DNA from: Pedobacter mendelii
GTDB taxonomy: Bacteria; Bacteroidota; Bacteroidia; Sphingobacteriales; Sphingobacteriaceae
Length of the DNA stretch: 64,000 bases
NCBI RefSeq assembly: GCF_014635725.1
Contig: NZ_BMDJ01000001.1
Coordinates: 682,001-746,000 of the forward strand
Direction: 5' to 3'
The notes under the pieces are model-generated. The model had not been told where the DNA came from. It made no database searches and was given only the letters and a program-made list of their open reading frames with translations. Below are positions 50,177-58,743 of this stretch, piece by piece. The position numbers and the translations under genes are program-made. Positions within the stretch are counted from its first letter, which is position 1. Every line of letters starts with the position of its first letter.

Positions 50177-50208
50177 TTTCCGATGGGTTTAACTAAAAAC
50201 AATTAAAA

Positions 50209-52650
50209 TTGAAAAAATTACTTTTTGCGGTTATCACTGCAATGCTGCCATTCTTTGCTTTGGCGCAAATTTCTGTCACCGGAAAAGTGACAGATAACAA
50301 TCAAAAATCTTTACCTGGAGCAACCCTTAAAATTAGAAATCAGAAAACAGCGGTATTAAGCGATGCCGATGGAAATTTCACTTTATCAAATTTATCTGCA
50401 GGGAAGTATGTTATAGTAGTCAGTTATTTGGGTTATAAATCAATAGAAAAAGCCATTGACCTTACCCAAAATCAAACCACAAATTTTATTTTAACTCCGC
50501 AAGCTTTCCTGGCTGATGAAGTTATTGTTCGTGCTACAAGGGCAAATGAAAAATCGGCTACAACCTATAAAAATATTAGCAAAGCTGAGATTCAGGAAAA
50601 TAATTTTGGCCAGGATTTACCTTTTATTCTTCAAAATACGCCCGGCGTAGTTGTCAATTCGGATGCAGGTGCAGGCGTTGGTTATACCGGTATTCGCATC
50701 CGTGGAAGCGATAATAGCCGGATTAATGTAACGGTAAACGGCATCCCTATTAACGATAGCGAAAGCCAGGGAACATTTTATGTAAACATGCCCGATTTTG
50801 CATCGTCTGTAGATAATATTCAGATTCAGCGTGGTGTTGGTACTTCAACAAATGGAGCGGGTGCTTTCGGTGCAAGTTTAAACATTCAAACAACCGCCAG
50901 CGAAATGGAGCCTTATGCTGAAGTAAATAGCACTTACGGAAGTTTTGATACCTGGAAAAATACCATTAAAGTTGGAACAGGCTTAATCAACAACCGCTTT
51001 AGTTTTGATGGCCGCTTATCAAGAATAAGTTCCGATGGTTACGTAGATAGAGGCGCATCACTTTTAAAATCTTATTTTATGTCGGGCGCTTACCATGGCA
51101 ATAAAGACTTGTTGAGAATAAATGTTTTTGCGGGTTCAGAAAAAACTTACCAATCATGGAACGGAATACCAGAATCGAGGCTGAACAATGATGTTGCAGG
51201 TATGCAGGCTTACATCGATAGAAATGGATTAAGCCAGGCAGACGCTGATAATCTTTTAAATTCAGGCCGAACGTATAACAGCTTTTTATACAATAACCAA
51301 ACCGATAATTACACTCAAAATCATTATCAGCTACTTTATGTAAGGCAATTTTCTGATAAGTTCTCTTTCAATGGTGCATTGCACTATACACAAGGAGAAG
51401 GCTATTACGAAGAATACAGAGTTCAAAATGATTTGGCCGATTACGGATTACAACCTGTTACAATTGGAGGAACAACCATTAATAAAACCGATTTAATCCG
51501 CCGCCGCTGGTTAGATAATGATTTTTATGGTGTAACCTATGCATTTAATTATGTGCCAGAAAAGAACCTGAATTTTACTTTGGGTGGTGCTTATAACGAA
51601 TATAAAGGTGCACACTTCGGACAAATAATTTGGGCGCAATATGCATCGAATGGAAATATAGACAGGCATTATTATGATAACGATGGTTTTAAAACCGACT
51701 TTAACATTTATGGAAAAGTGAATTATAGCCCAATTGAAAACCTAAGTTTATTTATGGATTTACAATACCGCAGGGTTTATTATGATATTGCCGGAACAGA
51801 AAACAAGCTGAACACTTTAGCCATTAACGAAACCTTAAATTTCTTCAATCCTAAATTTGGTGCAACTTATTTTATAAATCCAGAAAGCAATTTATATGCT
51901 TCATTTAGTGTAGCTAATAAAGAGCCAAATCGCGATGATTATACGGATGCAGCTGTAAGCGTTTTTCCAAAACCAGAAAACTTAAATGATGTAGAATTAG
52001 GCTATCGTTTTAAAAATAAGCAATTCAATTTAGGTGCAAATGCTTATGGTATGTTCTATAAAAATCAACTGGTTGTTACTGGAAAAATTAACGATGTTGG
52101 AGGGAATTATCGCCAGAATGTGGATAAAAGTTATCGCTTAGGTATTGAAATTGATGGTTCGTACATCATTAATAAATCATTTGCCTTAAACGCAAATGCA
52201 GCACTTAGCAGAAATAAAATTAAAAATTTTACCGAGTATTATGATGATTACGATAACGGCGGGCAGGTTATAAATAACTATTCGTTAACTGATATTTCAT
52301 ACTCACCCGCAGCAGTTCTTTTTGGCGAGTTGGTATATAAACCTATCGCTGGTTTTGCAGTTGCTTTACAGAGCAAATACGTAAGTAAACAATATTTAGA
52401 TAACACTCAAAATAACGACAGAACCATAAATGGTTATTGGGTTAGCAATGCTCGTTTGGGCTACGATTTTAAATTTGCAGGTGTTAAAAATGTAAACCTT
52501 GGCTTGCTTGTAAATAACCTATTCGATAAGAAATATGAAAGCAATGGATATACTTACGGCTATTTATCTGGCGGAAGCAGGGTTACCGAAAACTTTTATT
52601 ATCCACAGGCAGGCACCAACTTCTTACTAAGTTTAAATGTTAAATTTTAA
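50209..52650 (+). CDS. TonB-dependent receptor under TPP riboswitch control (thiamine-related)
   Basis: The 813-residue protein has a signal peptide (LLFAVITAMLPFFALAQ), a carboxypeptidase-regulatory-like domain (SVTGKVTDNNQKSLPGATLKI), a plug domain (DLPFILQNTPGVVVNSDAGAG, IRIRGSDNSRINVTVNGIPI, VDNIQIQRGVGTSTNG) and a C-terminal barrel with a terminal FLLSLNVKF. The start is TTG at 50209; an ATG inside the leader (50183) runs into a stop. Because the riboswitch controls it, it very likely imports thiamine or a thiamine precursor. A TonB box is not evident by eye. Confidence 0.88.
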   Translation: MKKLLFAVITAMLPFFALAQISVTGKVTDNNQKSLPGATLKIRNQKTAVLSDADGNFTLSNLSAGKYVIVVSYLGYKSIEKAIDLTQNQTTNFILTPQAFLADEVIVRATRANEKSATTYKNISKAEIQENNFGQDLPFILQNTPGVVVNSDAGAGVGYTGIRIRGSDNSRINVTVNGIPINDSESQGTFYVNMPDFASSVDNIQIQRGVGTSTNGAGAFGASLNIQTTASEMEPYAEVNSTYGSFDTWKNTIKVGTGLINNRFSFDGRLSRISSDGYVDRGASLLKSYFMSGAYHGNKDLLRINVFAGSEKTYQSWNGIPESRLNNDVAGMQAYIDRNGLSQADADNLLNSGRTYNSFLYNNQTDNYTQNHYQLLYVRQFSDKFSFNGALHYTQGEGYYEEYRVQNDLADYGLQPVTIGGTTINKTDLIRRRWLDNDFYGVTYAFNYVPEKNLNFTLGGAYNEYKGAHFGQIIWAQYASNGNIDRHYYDNDGFKTDFNIYGKVNYSPIENLSLFMDLQYRRVYYDIAGTENKLNTLAINETLNFFNPKFGATYFINPESNLYASFSVANKEPNRDDYTDAAVSVFPKPENLNDVELGYRFKNKQFNLGANAYGMFYKNQLVVTGKINDVGGNYRQNVDKSYRLGIEIDGSYIINKSFALNANAALSRNKIKNFTEYYDDYDNGGQVINNYSLTDISYSPAAVLFGELVYKPIAGFAVALQSKYVSKQYLDNTQNNDRTINGYWVSNARLGYDFKFAGVKNVNLGLLVNNLFDKKYESNGYTYGYLSGGSRVTENFYYPQAGTNFLLSLNVKF

Positions 52651-52655
52651 ATTAA

Positions 52656-52672
52656 GGTAAAAGGTGAAAGGT
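52656..52672 (+). repeat. Second copy of the GGTRAAA heptamer repeat
   Basis: GGTAAAAGGTGAAAGGT lies 5 bases after the receptor stop codon and is identical to bases 50027-50043 in the riboswitch insertion. The receptor gene is therefore bracketed by a 17-bp direct repeat. Confidence 0.8.
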
Positions 52673-52751
52673 ATTAAGCTAGAAGGATAAAGATCGTTAG
52701 AAAAAATATAACACGTTTATTTTGAGACTTAGTGTTGTATAATTGCAAAGC

Positions 52752-52786
52752 ACGAAGCAATCTTAATGATTACAAGATTGCTTCGT
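52752..52786 (+). repeat. REP-like palindrome downstream of the TonB receptor
   Basis: ACGAAGCAATCTT (52752-52764) and AAGATTGCTTCGT (52774-52786) form a 13-bp perfect stem with a 9-base loop. The following bases (ACCTCGCAGTGATG) extend a pattern common in dispersed Bacteroidota repeats. It may double as a weak terminator. Confidence 0.6.
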
Positions 52787-52884
52787 ACCTCGCAGTGATG
52801 AGTTTTGAGTTTAGCTGAAACTTTATTTGATTACTTTTAATCCTGGCCATCTGTAAATCTTTATAATCCTATTCAAATCCTAGC

Positions 52885-53523
52885 ATGAAATACATCGAAA
52901 AGTTACAGTATATAACACACGACATACCACATTTAACACATGTAGAACAAGCTCAAAATGCATGCGAAGCAGGTGCAAAATGGATTCAATACCGTTGTTT
53001 AAGTAAAACTGATGAGGAGCTTTTGCAAGATATCAACGAGATTGCAGGCATTTGTGATGACTGGGGAACAACCCTTATTGTAACCAATCATATTCATTTA
53101 AATGAAAAGGCTGATATTCAGGGATTTCACATCGAAGATATGGATGCAGATTTTAACAAACTTCGCACGCAGGTTGGTGATGATATAACTTTAGGTGGCT
53201 CGGCAAATACCATTGATAACTTAATCCGTTTGGCCAAACAAGGTGTAGATTATGCCGGTTTCGGACCTTTTGCTGTAACAGAAACTAAACCCAATAATTA
53301 TCCCTTTATAACGCTAAGTCAATACAGAAACGCAATTAAAGAATTAGAAAATCAAAACTTAAACCTTCCAATTTTAGCGGTTGGCGGCATAACCAATTAC
53401 GATGTTGAAAGTTTAATGCAAACCGGAATTTATGGCATTGCCGTTTCTGGAGCAATAAATTTTGCTGATGATTTTACCCAAGCCTATCAGGATTTTTACG
53501 AGGCAGTAAAACTTTTAAGTTAG
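52885..53523 (+). CDS. thiE: Thiamine phosphate synthase (ThiE-like)
   Basis: ThiE joins HMP-pyrophosphate and the thiazole phosphate to give thiamine monophosphate. The 212-residue TIM-barrel protein has WIQYRCLSKTDEELL (match to the Q-L-R-x-K region), LGGSANTIDNLIRLAKQGVDYAGFGPFAVTETK (phosphate loop with G-P-F-x-x-T-x-T-K), and ILAVGGIT near the end. The substrate motif GVHLGQ-x-D of standard ThiE is only partly kept (GFHIEDMD). It follows the riboswitch-controlled receptor in the same direction but with a 234-base gap holding repeats, so shared regulation is uncertain. Confidence 0.8.
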   Translation: MKYIEKLQYITHDIPHLTHVEQAQNACEAGAKWIQYRCLSKTDEELLQDINEIAGICDDWGTTLIVTNHIHLNEKADIQGFHIEDMDADFNKLRTQVGDDITLGGSANTIDNLIRLAKQGVDYAGFGPFAVTETKPNNYPFITLSQYRNAIKELENQNLNLPILAVGGITNYDVESLMQTGIYGIAVSGAINFADDFTQAYQDFYEAVKLLS

Positions 53524-53583
53524 CAGTTTTCCGTTCTCAATTCCCAATATCAACGTTAACATCGAATCTTCTCACTATTTTTT

Positions 53584-53591
53584 TATATTCG
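53584..53591 (+). promoter_or_regulatory. Variant -7 box 4 nt before the thiamine pyrophosphokinase gene
   Basis: TATATTCG differs from TAnnTTTG at one base and ends 4 bases before the ATG at 53596. The distance equals that in tadA and rlmI, which supports it despite the mismatch. Confidence 0.35.
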
Positions 53592-53595
53592 CAAG

Positions 53596-54156
53596 ATGTC
53601 TTCACACCATATTGTAAAAGAAAAACAAGAGCCAGCCTTATATATTGATGAGCTTGGAAATTTTAATGAGGAACTTTTAGGTCAGCTATTAGAATGGAGC
53701 CCAACGCTTTTAGTAAGTGGCGAGCACTACGAGAAAATTATTTCTTTAGGTTTAAAAGTAGATGTTTTAGTTAACGGCAAAGAAACTGGAACCCAGGAAG
53801 ACACTAAATTTGTTCATGGTTTGGTCGATGATTTAATGGTTGCCATGAACTATCTATACGAAGAGAAATTTCCTGCGGTTAATGTGATAACAACTAAATT
53901 CGACCTCGAAAAATTTGCAGGTTTTGAAGACAAAATTAACCTCGTTGTTTTTACCGAAAAAGCCAAACACTATCCAATTAAATCAGGTTTTTCTGTTTGG
54001 AAACCTGCAGGAAGTGAATTTTTAATCCACGGCAACCGTTACCTGGAAGTTACAAATCTTACCCAAAATGAGGATGAAGTTTTCGAAGTTGTTAACGATG
54101 GTTTTGTAGAATTCACATTCTCAGGCCAGCCAATTTTTATTAGCGAACCATTATGA
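53596..54156 (+). CDS. Thiamine pyrophosphokinase, Bacteroidota-type
   Basis: The enzyme makes thiamine pyrophosphate from thiamine with ATP, so salvaged thiamine can be used directly. The 186-residue protein has a short catalytic part (ELGNFNEELLGQLLEWSPTLLVSGEHYEKIISLGLKVDVLV, DDLMVAMNYLYEEKF) and a C-terminal beta-rich half. I recognise it as the Bacteroidota type annotated as thiamine pyrophosphokinase; the canonical TPK motifs are weak, so the function rests on family recall plus context. Its stop overlaps the GNAT gene by 4 bases. Confidence 0.7.
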   Translation: MSSHHIVKEKQEPALYIDELGNFNEELLGQLLEWSPTLLVSGEHYEKIISLGLKVDVLVNGKETGTQEDTKFVHGLVDDLMVAMNYLYEEKFPAVNVITTKFDLEKFAGFEDKINLVVFTEKAKHYPIKSGFSVWKPAGSEFLIHGNRYLEVTNLTQNEDEVFEVVNDGFVEFTFSGQPIFISEPL

Positions 54157-54647
54157 TTACGCTTAGAAAAGGAAAAGAACAGGACATAGAATTAATCCAG
54201 GAAATTGCCACAGCAACCTGGCCATCAACCTATCTCGACATTATCGGTCAGGCACAAATTGATTATATGCTTGATAAAATGTACAGCAAAGGCGAATTGC
54301 TTAAGCAATTAATGGATGGTCATACCTTTATTATCGCCGAGGATGGCTCAGAAAGCTACGGCTTTGCAGGTTACTCCATCGTTGGGCATGAAGAAAGAAT
54401 TTACAAATTGCATAAACTCTATGTTTTACCTTCTGCACATGGCAAAGGTGTTGGAAAAATTCTAATGAATGAAGTATTTAATCAGGTTAAAGAAGCCGGC
54501 GCATCATCTTTAGAATTAAATGTAAACAAGCATAATAAAGCCAAAGATTTCTACCTAAAAGCTGGTTTTATCGTTAAAGAATCTGTTAAGCTAGATATCG
54601 GTAATGGATATTTTATGGATGATTATGTGATGGAGTATAAGTTTTAA
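54153..54647 (+). CDS. GNAT-family N-acetyltransferase
   Basis: The 164-residue protein has the GNAT core: LRKGKEQDIELIQEIATATWP at the N-terminus, the coenzyme A loop KLYVLPSAHGKGVGKILMNEV (motif A, R/Q-x-x-G-x-G/A) and ELNVNKHNKAKDFYLKAGF (motif B). It overlaps the kinase gene by 4 bases (ATGA), so the two are translated together. The substrate is unknown; a role in thiamine metabolism is only suggested by position. Confidence 0.88.
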   Translation: MITLRKGKEQDIELIQEIATATWPSTYLDIIGQAQIDYMLDKMYSKGELLKQLMDGHTFIIAEDGSESYGFAGYSIVGHEERIYKLHKLYVLPSAHGKGVGKILMNEVFNQVKEAGASSLELNVNKHNKAKDFYLKAGFIVKESVKLDIGNGYFMDDYVMEYKF

Positions 54648-54714
54648 CGAACCAGCTCAAATCGTCCTTTCGAGCGAAGCCGAGAAATCTTTGAACCATA
54701 TATTTAACCAACAG

Positions 54715-54765
54715 AAAGCCACAGATTTACAGATTAACATAAAAAATCTGTAAATCTGTGGCTTT
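54715..54765. terminator. Strong bidirectional terminator with 21-bp stem
   Basis: The arms at 54715-54735 and 54745-54765 form a perfect 21-bp stem (AAAGCCACAGA... paired with ...TCTGTGGCTTT) with a 9-base loop. T-runs occur on both strands. It separates the GNAT gene from the convergent M28 peptidase gene. Confidence 0.9.
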
Positions 54766-54788
54766 TATATTTAAAACCAATCGACTAA

Positions 54789-56096
54789 TTACTGCTTCAA
54801 TTTAGGGATTCTTGTTGGCGTATCAGTTCCATTGATAATAGAAGTTGCACTTTTAGCAATCGCCTTAATTGTAGATAAGATATTTTCTACATCTAGTGAG
54901 CTATATTCATCCTTTACTGTATGGTATAATTTATCAATATCAATTTTATCGGTACTAATTGTGTGCGCCGGAACACCTAATGCGGCGAGTGTTGCATTAT
55001 CACTGCGATAAAATAAATTTTGCTCCGGATATGGATCAGGGTGGAAAGTAAACTCCGTTCCCGTTAAGTTTTTCTGCAAAATTTTTCCAAAATCAGAACG
55101 CTCATAGCCCGTAATAAAGGCGGTATTCTTACCAAACTTCGAATCCTTTCCAATCATTTCGATGTTAAACATGGCTACAACATCATCAGGATTTAATTTT
55201 TCTGAGAAATATCTTGCACCAAAACCACCAATTTCTTCTGCCGTAAAAGCAACAAAAATTAAAGTACGCTCATTATTTTTTTGAGCTTTGTAATACTTCG
55301 CTAAAGCAATCATTGCGGTTGTGCCAGAAGCATCATCATCCGCACCGTTTGCAATACTATCTCCATCAACAGATTTAGTAATGCCTAAATGATCGTAATG
55401 ACCAGAAAAAACCACCAATTCTTTTTCTTTCGATTTACCGGGAATCATTCCTGCTACATTGAAAAGCGGCAATTTCTCTGTTCTATTCTTTACTTCGACA
55501 TTAAATTCTTTCGCTTCATTTACACCAAGTACAAATACCATGGCATCCTGCGTAGGGTTTTGCATATCCTTTTCATCTAACATAGCACCACGACCAGCAA
55601 ACGATTTATAGCGTTTAAAATCAGCAGCAAATTTTTCACTAACTAAAACAACTTGCTTTTTCCCAGCACGACTTAATGTACGATACTGAGCTATAAACGT
55701 TTTCGAAGTATCTAACTTCACAACGCCATCACCGTTAGTTTGATTAAAAGCTACCATTGGCGATTTACCTATAACCAAAATGTTTTCCTGAGGAATGGTT
55801 TGTCCATCAACAACCAATTTTGTAGGTTCTGGTGTAAGTTTGATTTTATAAAAACTCTGACGAAATGATGCCTCACCTGCTAAAGGTTTTAAACCTATTT
55901 TTTTAAACTCAGATTCTATAAAAGTTGCGGCTTTATCAATGCCTGGCGTAAATGTACCACGGCCTTGCATATCATCAGCACTTAAGGTTTTAATTAAATG
56001 GTCGGTATATTCGCGGGTTATAATTTTATCGATATTTTGAGCGCTTAACTGCAAAGTTGCCATACTGGCCAGCGCAAAAAAGAAAAGTTTTTTCAT
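54789..56096 (-). CDS. M28-family zinc aminopeptidase, exported
   Basis: The 435-residue protein has a signal peptide (FFFALASMATLQLSAQ) and the M28 co-catalytic zinc site: GHYDHLG (His), NGADDDASGT (bridging Asp), FTAEEIGGFGARYF (catalytic Glu and ligand Glu), NIEMIGKD and a late HTISTDKID (His). Aminopeptidases of this family work in the periplasm or outside. The ALLA-type insert region around residues 100-200 is a protease-associated domain-like section. It is monocistronic. Confidence 0.92.
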   Translation of the reverse strand: MKKLFFFALASMATLQLSAQNIDKIITREYTDHLIKTLSADDMQGRGTFTPGIDKAATFIESEFKKIGLKPLAGEASFRQSFYKIKLTPEPTKLVVDGQTIPQENILVIGKSPMVAFNQTNGDGVVKLDTSKTFIAQYRTLSRAGKKQVVLVSEKFAADFKRYKSFAGRGAMLDEKDMQNPTQDAMVFVLGVNEAKEFNVEVKNRTEKLPLFNVAGMIPGKSKEKELVVFSGHYDHLGITKSVDGDSIANGADDDASGTTAMIALAKYYKAQKNNERTLIFVAFTAEEIGGFGARYFSEKLNPDDVVAMFNIEMIGKDSKFGKNTAFITGYERSDFGKILQKNLTGTEFTFHPDPYPEQNLFYRSDNATLAALGVPAHTISTDKIDIDKLYHTVKDEYSSLDVENILSTIKAIAKSATSIINGTDTPTRIPKLKQ

Positions 56097-56125
56097 CTGT
56101 TTAAATTTTATTTTTTATTTGTAAA

Positions 56126-56340
56126 AGTGGCTGTCTCAAAAATGATTTTTCAGATTTGTTAGCAGAATAAATATTTCGACTGTCCGTCATTGCCGTAAGA
56201 ACGGGAATCTTAAAGCAAAAGAAAGGTTAATCAATATGGCCCAACTAAAGCATTAAGATGCCCAGTCAAGCTGAGCATGACATAACCGCCAGATTTAATT
56301 CCGATACAAATTTCGAATTTGCTATTCTGAAACAGCTACT
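56126..56340. mobile_element. MITE-like element, copy B
   Basis: A 215-bp element matching copy A (44186-44395): terminal inverted repeats AGTGGCTGTCTCAAAA and AGTAGCTGTTTCAGAA (right end reversed; 13 of 16), plus the same nested inner palindrome and the shared 38-bp core. It fills the gap between the M28 and M61 genes. No target-site duplication is clear. Confidence 0.7.
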
Positions 56341-56390
56341 TCATTAATTATAAGTTTAAGTTGTGCTAATCTAAGCTTTTGGTTTGATTA

Positions 56391-58223
56391 TTATTTCAAT
56401 TTAACCTGGGTATTTAACCAGTTATCTCTAAAGGTTTGCATATCCTCTGTTAAACTTCCGCCTGTTTTCTCAATGGATACAATTTCCAGTGCAGGATTTT
56501 CGGCGAAGGTAAGTTTTGTTGATTTTGCTTCACCGCGATAAGTATATGTTACATCTACAACATCTCCGGGTTTGTGTGCTTCAGTTACTTTAGTTAATGA
56601 AGCCTGATCTTTTATTTCAACACCATCTAATGTTAACAGTACATCACCAACATCCAAACCTGCCTGATAAACAGGTGTTCCGACAGTGCTTTGTGGTAAA
56701 GTAACTTTTCCATTCTCAAAAGATAAGCGCATTAAGCCTGTGTAAGCTTTGCCAGGATTTGCTTTGCGCAATACAAAGCCTGCGTTTAGCAATAGTTTTA
56801 CGTAATCACTCTTCTCTGTTCCGTAAATATATCTTTTAAAGAAATCGGCAGCAAAGCTTGGGTTTTTGGTTAAAATACCTAAAGTTTTTTCCAAATCGGG
56901 AACAGTGTAAGCAATTTCTGGCTTACCATAAGTTTTCCATAAAGCCCGCATATAATCATCAAGTGTTAGCTTAAAATCTGCCCGTAACCGAAGATCTAAA
57001 GCCAGCGCTGTAGCAGCACCATAAGTATAATAGGAAAGAAAAATATTGCCTTTGTTCGTTTGATCAATCGCAACGCCTGCATCAGCAAAAACTGCGTAGC
57101 GACTTGCCTGTATTGGCGAGTAATTTTTAGCACCTGGAGAATTCAAAACTGCATTGACCAAACCGCTAAAGGTTTGCGCTGCATTATCAACCGTTTTAAA
57201 ACCAGCTCTGGTTAATAATAAGGCACCATAATATTGTGTAAATCCTTCAGCCAGCCAAAGTTCGTTACTCATGTTTGAGTGAGTAAAATTGAAAGGCTCA
57301 AGCGTTTTTGGCCTTAATCTTTCAACATTCCAGCTGTGGAAATATTCATGAGAAAATGTACCTAACAAATTGGATTCGTAACCATCAATTTTTGGTGTAC
57401 GCTGAACAATTATAGTCGAGTTTCTGTGCTCCATTCCATCTCCTGCATTATCAGGGTAAACATCATGAAGGAAATAATAATTGCCATAATCATAATTCGG
57501 AAATTCGCCCCAAACCGCTAAATGTTCATCTACCATTTTTTTCAGCATCACAGCATAGTTATCAACGGTTTTTTGATCGTCGTTTGAATGTGAAACCAAA
57601 TGAATAGTCTGCATTTTCCCATCCGTATTTTTTACTTGCCAGCTTGCGGTTTTATAGTTTGCAATTTCTGTTGGGCTATCCATAAAATACTGAAGATTGG
57701 CAGCATAATAGGTATCGTTACCCATTGGTTTTAATTGAGTAGCGACTTTCCAATTTTGTTTTTCGCTATGGTTAAATTTCACTAAGCGGACACGATTGTC
57801 CATCCCAATTGGGAAGGCAAAAGTTGCCGGAATATTCATGTGCGCATGAGTTTCATCAAAACCTGCATAAGTACCATCAATCCAGTTACCAAAAATTGTA
57901 TAGGTTATTTTGACGCTTTTACTGTGATTAGAGATTGTATAAACATCGCCTTCAAATTGATTTAAGGCTAATTCTTTCCCCGAACCATCGAAAGCTTTAA
58001 GGTTGTAAACGTTTTTGCCGAATTCATGTGTAGCATATCTTCCTGGCGATGAGCGGCTCATCCTAACCGTTAAAGTTCCAGCCGGAACATTCGGAATTTG
58101 CATAGTTATTTCTGCCTCATGATGAATGGCGTTGGGAAAAGAAACGGTATAACTGATTTCATTTTGAGCAAAAGCGCCTAAAGACAATAACATTGCCGCA
58201 GCGGTTCCAAGAATTTTCTTCAT
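56391..58223 (-). CDS. M61-family glycyl aminopeptidase with PDZ domain, exported
   Basis: The 610-residue protein has a signal peptide (SLGAFAQ end), a beta-rich N-terminal domain, and the thermolysin-like site HEYFH (His292, Glu293, His296) with the ligand Glu326 in LWLAEGFTQYYG. The GMEHRNST motif just upstream is typical of M61. A C-terminal PDZ domain (VGTPVYQAGLDVGDVLLTLDGVEI) follows. It likely trims peptides at the cell envelope. It is one of several exported peptidases in this end of the window. Confidence 0.93.
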   Translation of the reverse strand: MKKILGTAAAMLLSLGAFAQNEISYTVSFPNAIHHEAEITMQIPNVPAGTLTVRMSRSSPGRYATHEFGKNVYNLKAFDGSGKELALNQFEGDVYTISNHSKSVKITYTIFGNWIDGTYAGFDETHAHMNIPATFAFPIGMDNRVRLVKFNHSEKQNWKVATQLKPMGNDTYYAANLQYFMDSPTEIANYKTASWQVKNTDGKMQTIHLVSHSNDDQKTVDNYAVMLKKMVDEHLAVWGEFPNYDYGNYYFLHDVYPDNAGDGMEHRNSTIIVQRTPKIDGYESNLLGTFSHEYFHSWNVERLRPKTLEPFNFTHSNMSNELWLAEGFTQYYGALLLTRAGFKTVDNAAQTFSGLVNAVLNSPGAKNYSPIQASRYAVFADAGVAIDQTNKGNIFLSYYTYGAATALALDLRLRADFKLTLDDYMRALWKTYGKPEIAYTVPDLEKTLGILTKNPSFAADFFKRYIYGTEKSDYVKLLLNAGFVLRKANPGKAYTGLMRLSFENGKVTLPQSTVGTPVYQAGLDVGDVLLTLDGVEIKDQASLTKVTEAHKPGDVVDVTYTYRGEAKSTKLTFAENPALEIVSIEKTGGSLTEDMQTFRDNWLNTQVKLK

Positions 58224-58254
58224 AAAAAGGTTTTGATGGCGTTAAATTACATAA

Positions 58255-58743
58255 AATTCAATGTAAGATGTAATTATGGGTGATGTAATGATGTAAGATG
58301 GTTGATGTAATAAAGACTAAACCAGAATTGAAGGATTTACATGGCATTACATTAATAACTTGAGTTCGATTATTAATTTTCCTTTACATCATTAATAAGC
58401 TGCTTTTTTTAGTTTACGTCGAGGCTCTATGACAAATCAATTTCTCCTTGAATTTTGTCACGTTGAGCTTGTCGAAACGCCCCAAAAGACAGTTTTTACA
58501 AGTCCTTCGACAGGCTCAGGATGACATTTTGTATTTATAATATAGCCTCCTTCTTTGCAGGAAAGATGCTGAAATAAATTCAGCAAGACGTGTCGTACAA
58601 GCAATACGACGATGACATAGCAAAATATTACGTTTAAGAATCGGACTCAGGTTAATACGCCCATTTCCCTTCTTACCTTTTCCATCACCCATCATCCATA
58701 ATTACATCTTACCTTTCCATCTTACATCTTACCTTTTCCATCA
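58255..58743. repeat. Nest of dispersed palindromes and low-complexity repeats
   Basis: This intergenic region contains GATGTAA-rich sequence (58261-58305) and its inverted counterpart (58675-58743), a REP-like pair (58456-58476 and 58506-58526, 17 of 21 paired), a perfect 7-bp hairpin TGCTGAA...TTCAGCA (58567-58585) and GTCGTA...TACGAC (58592-58610). No gene was seen. Related REP-like sequence is at 44513-44573. Confidence 0.7.
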
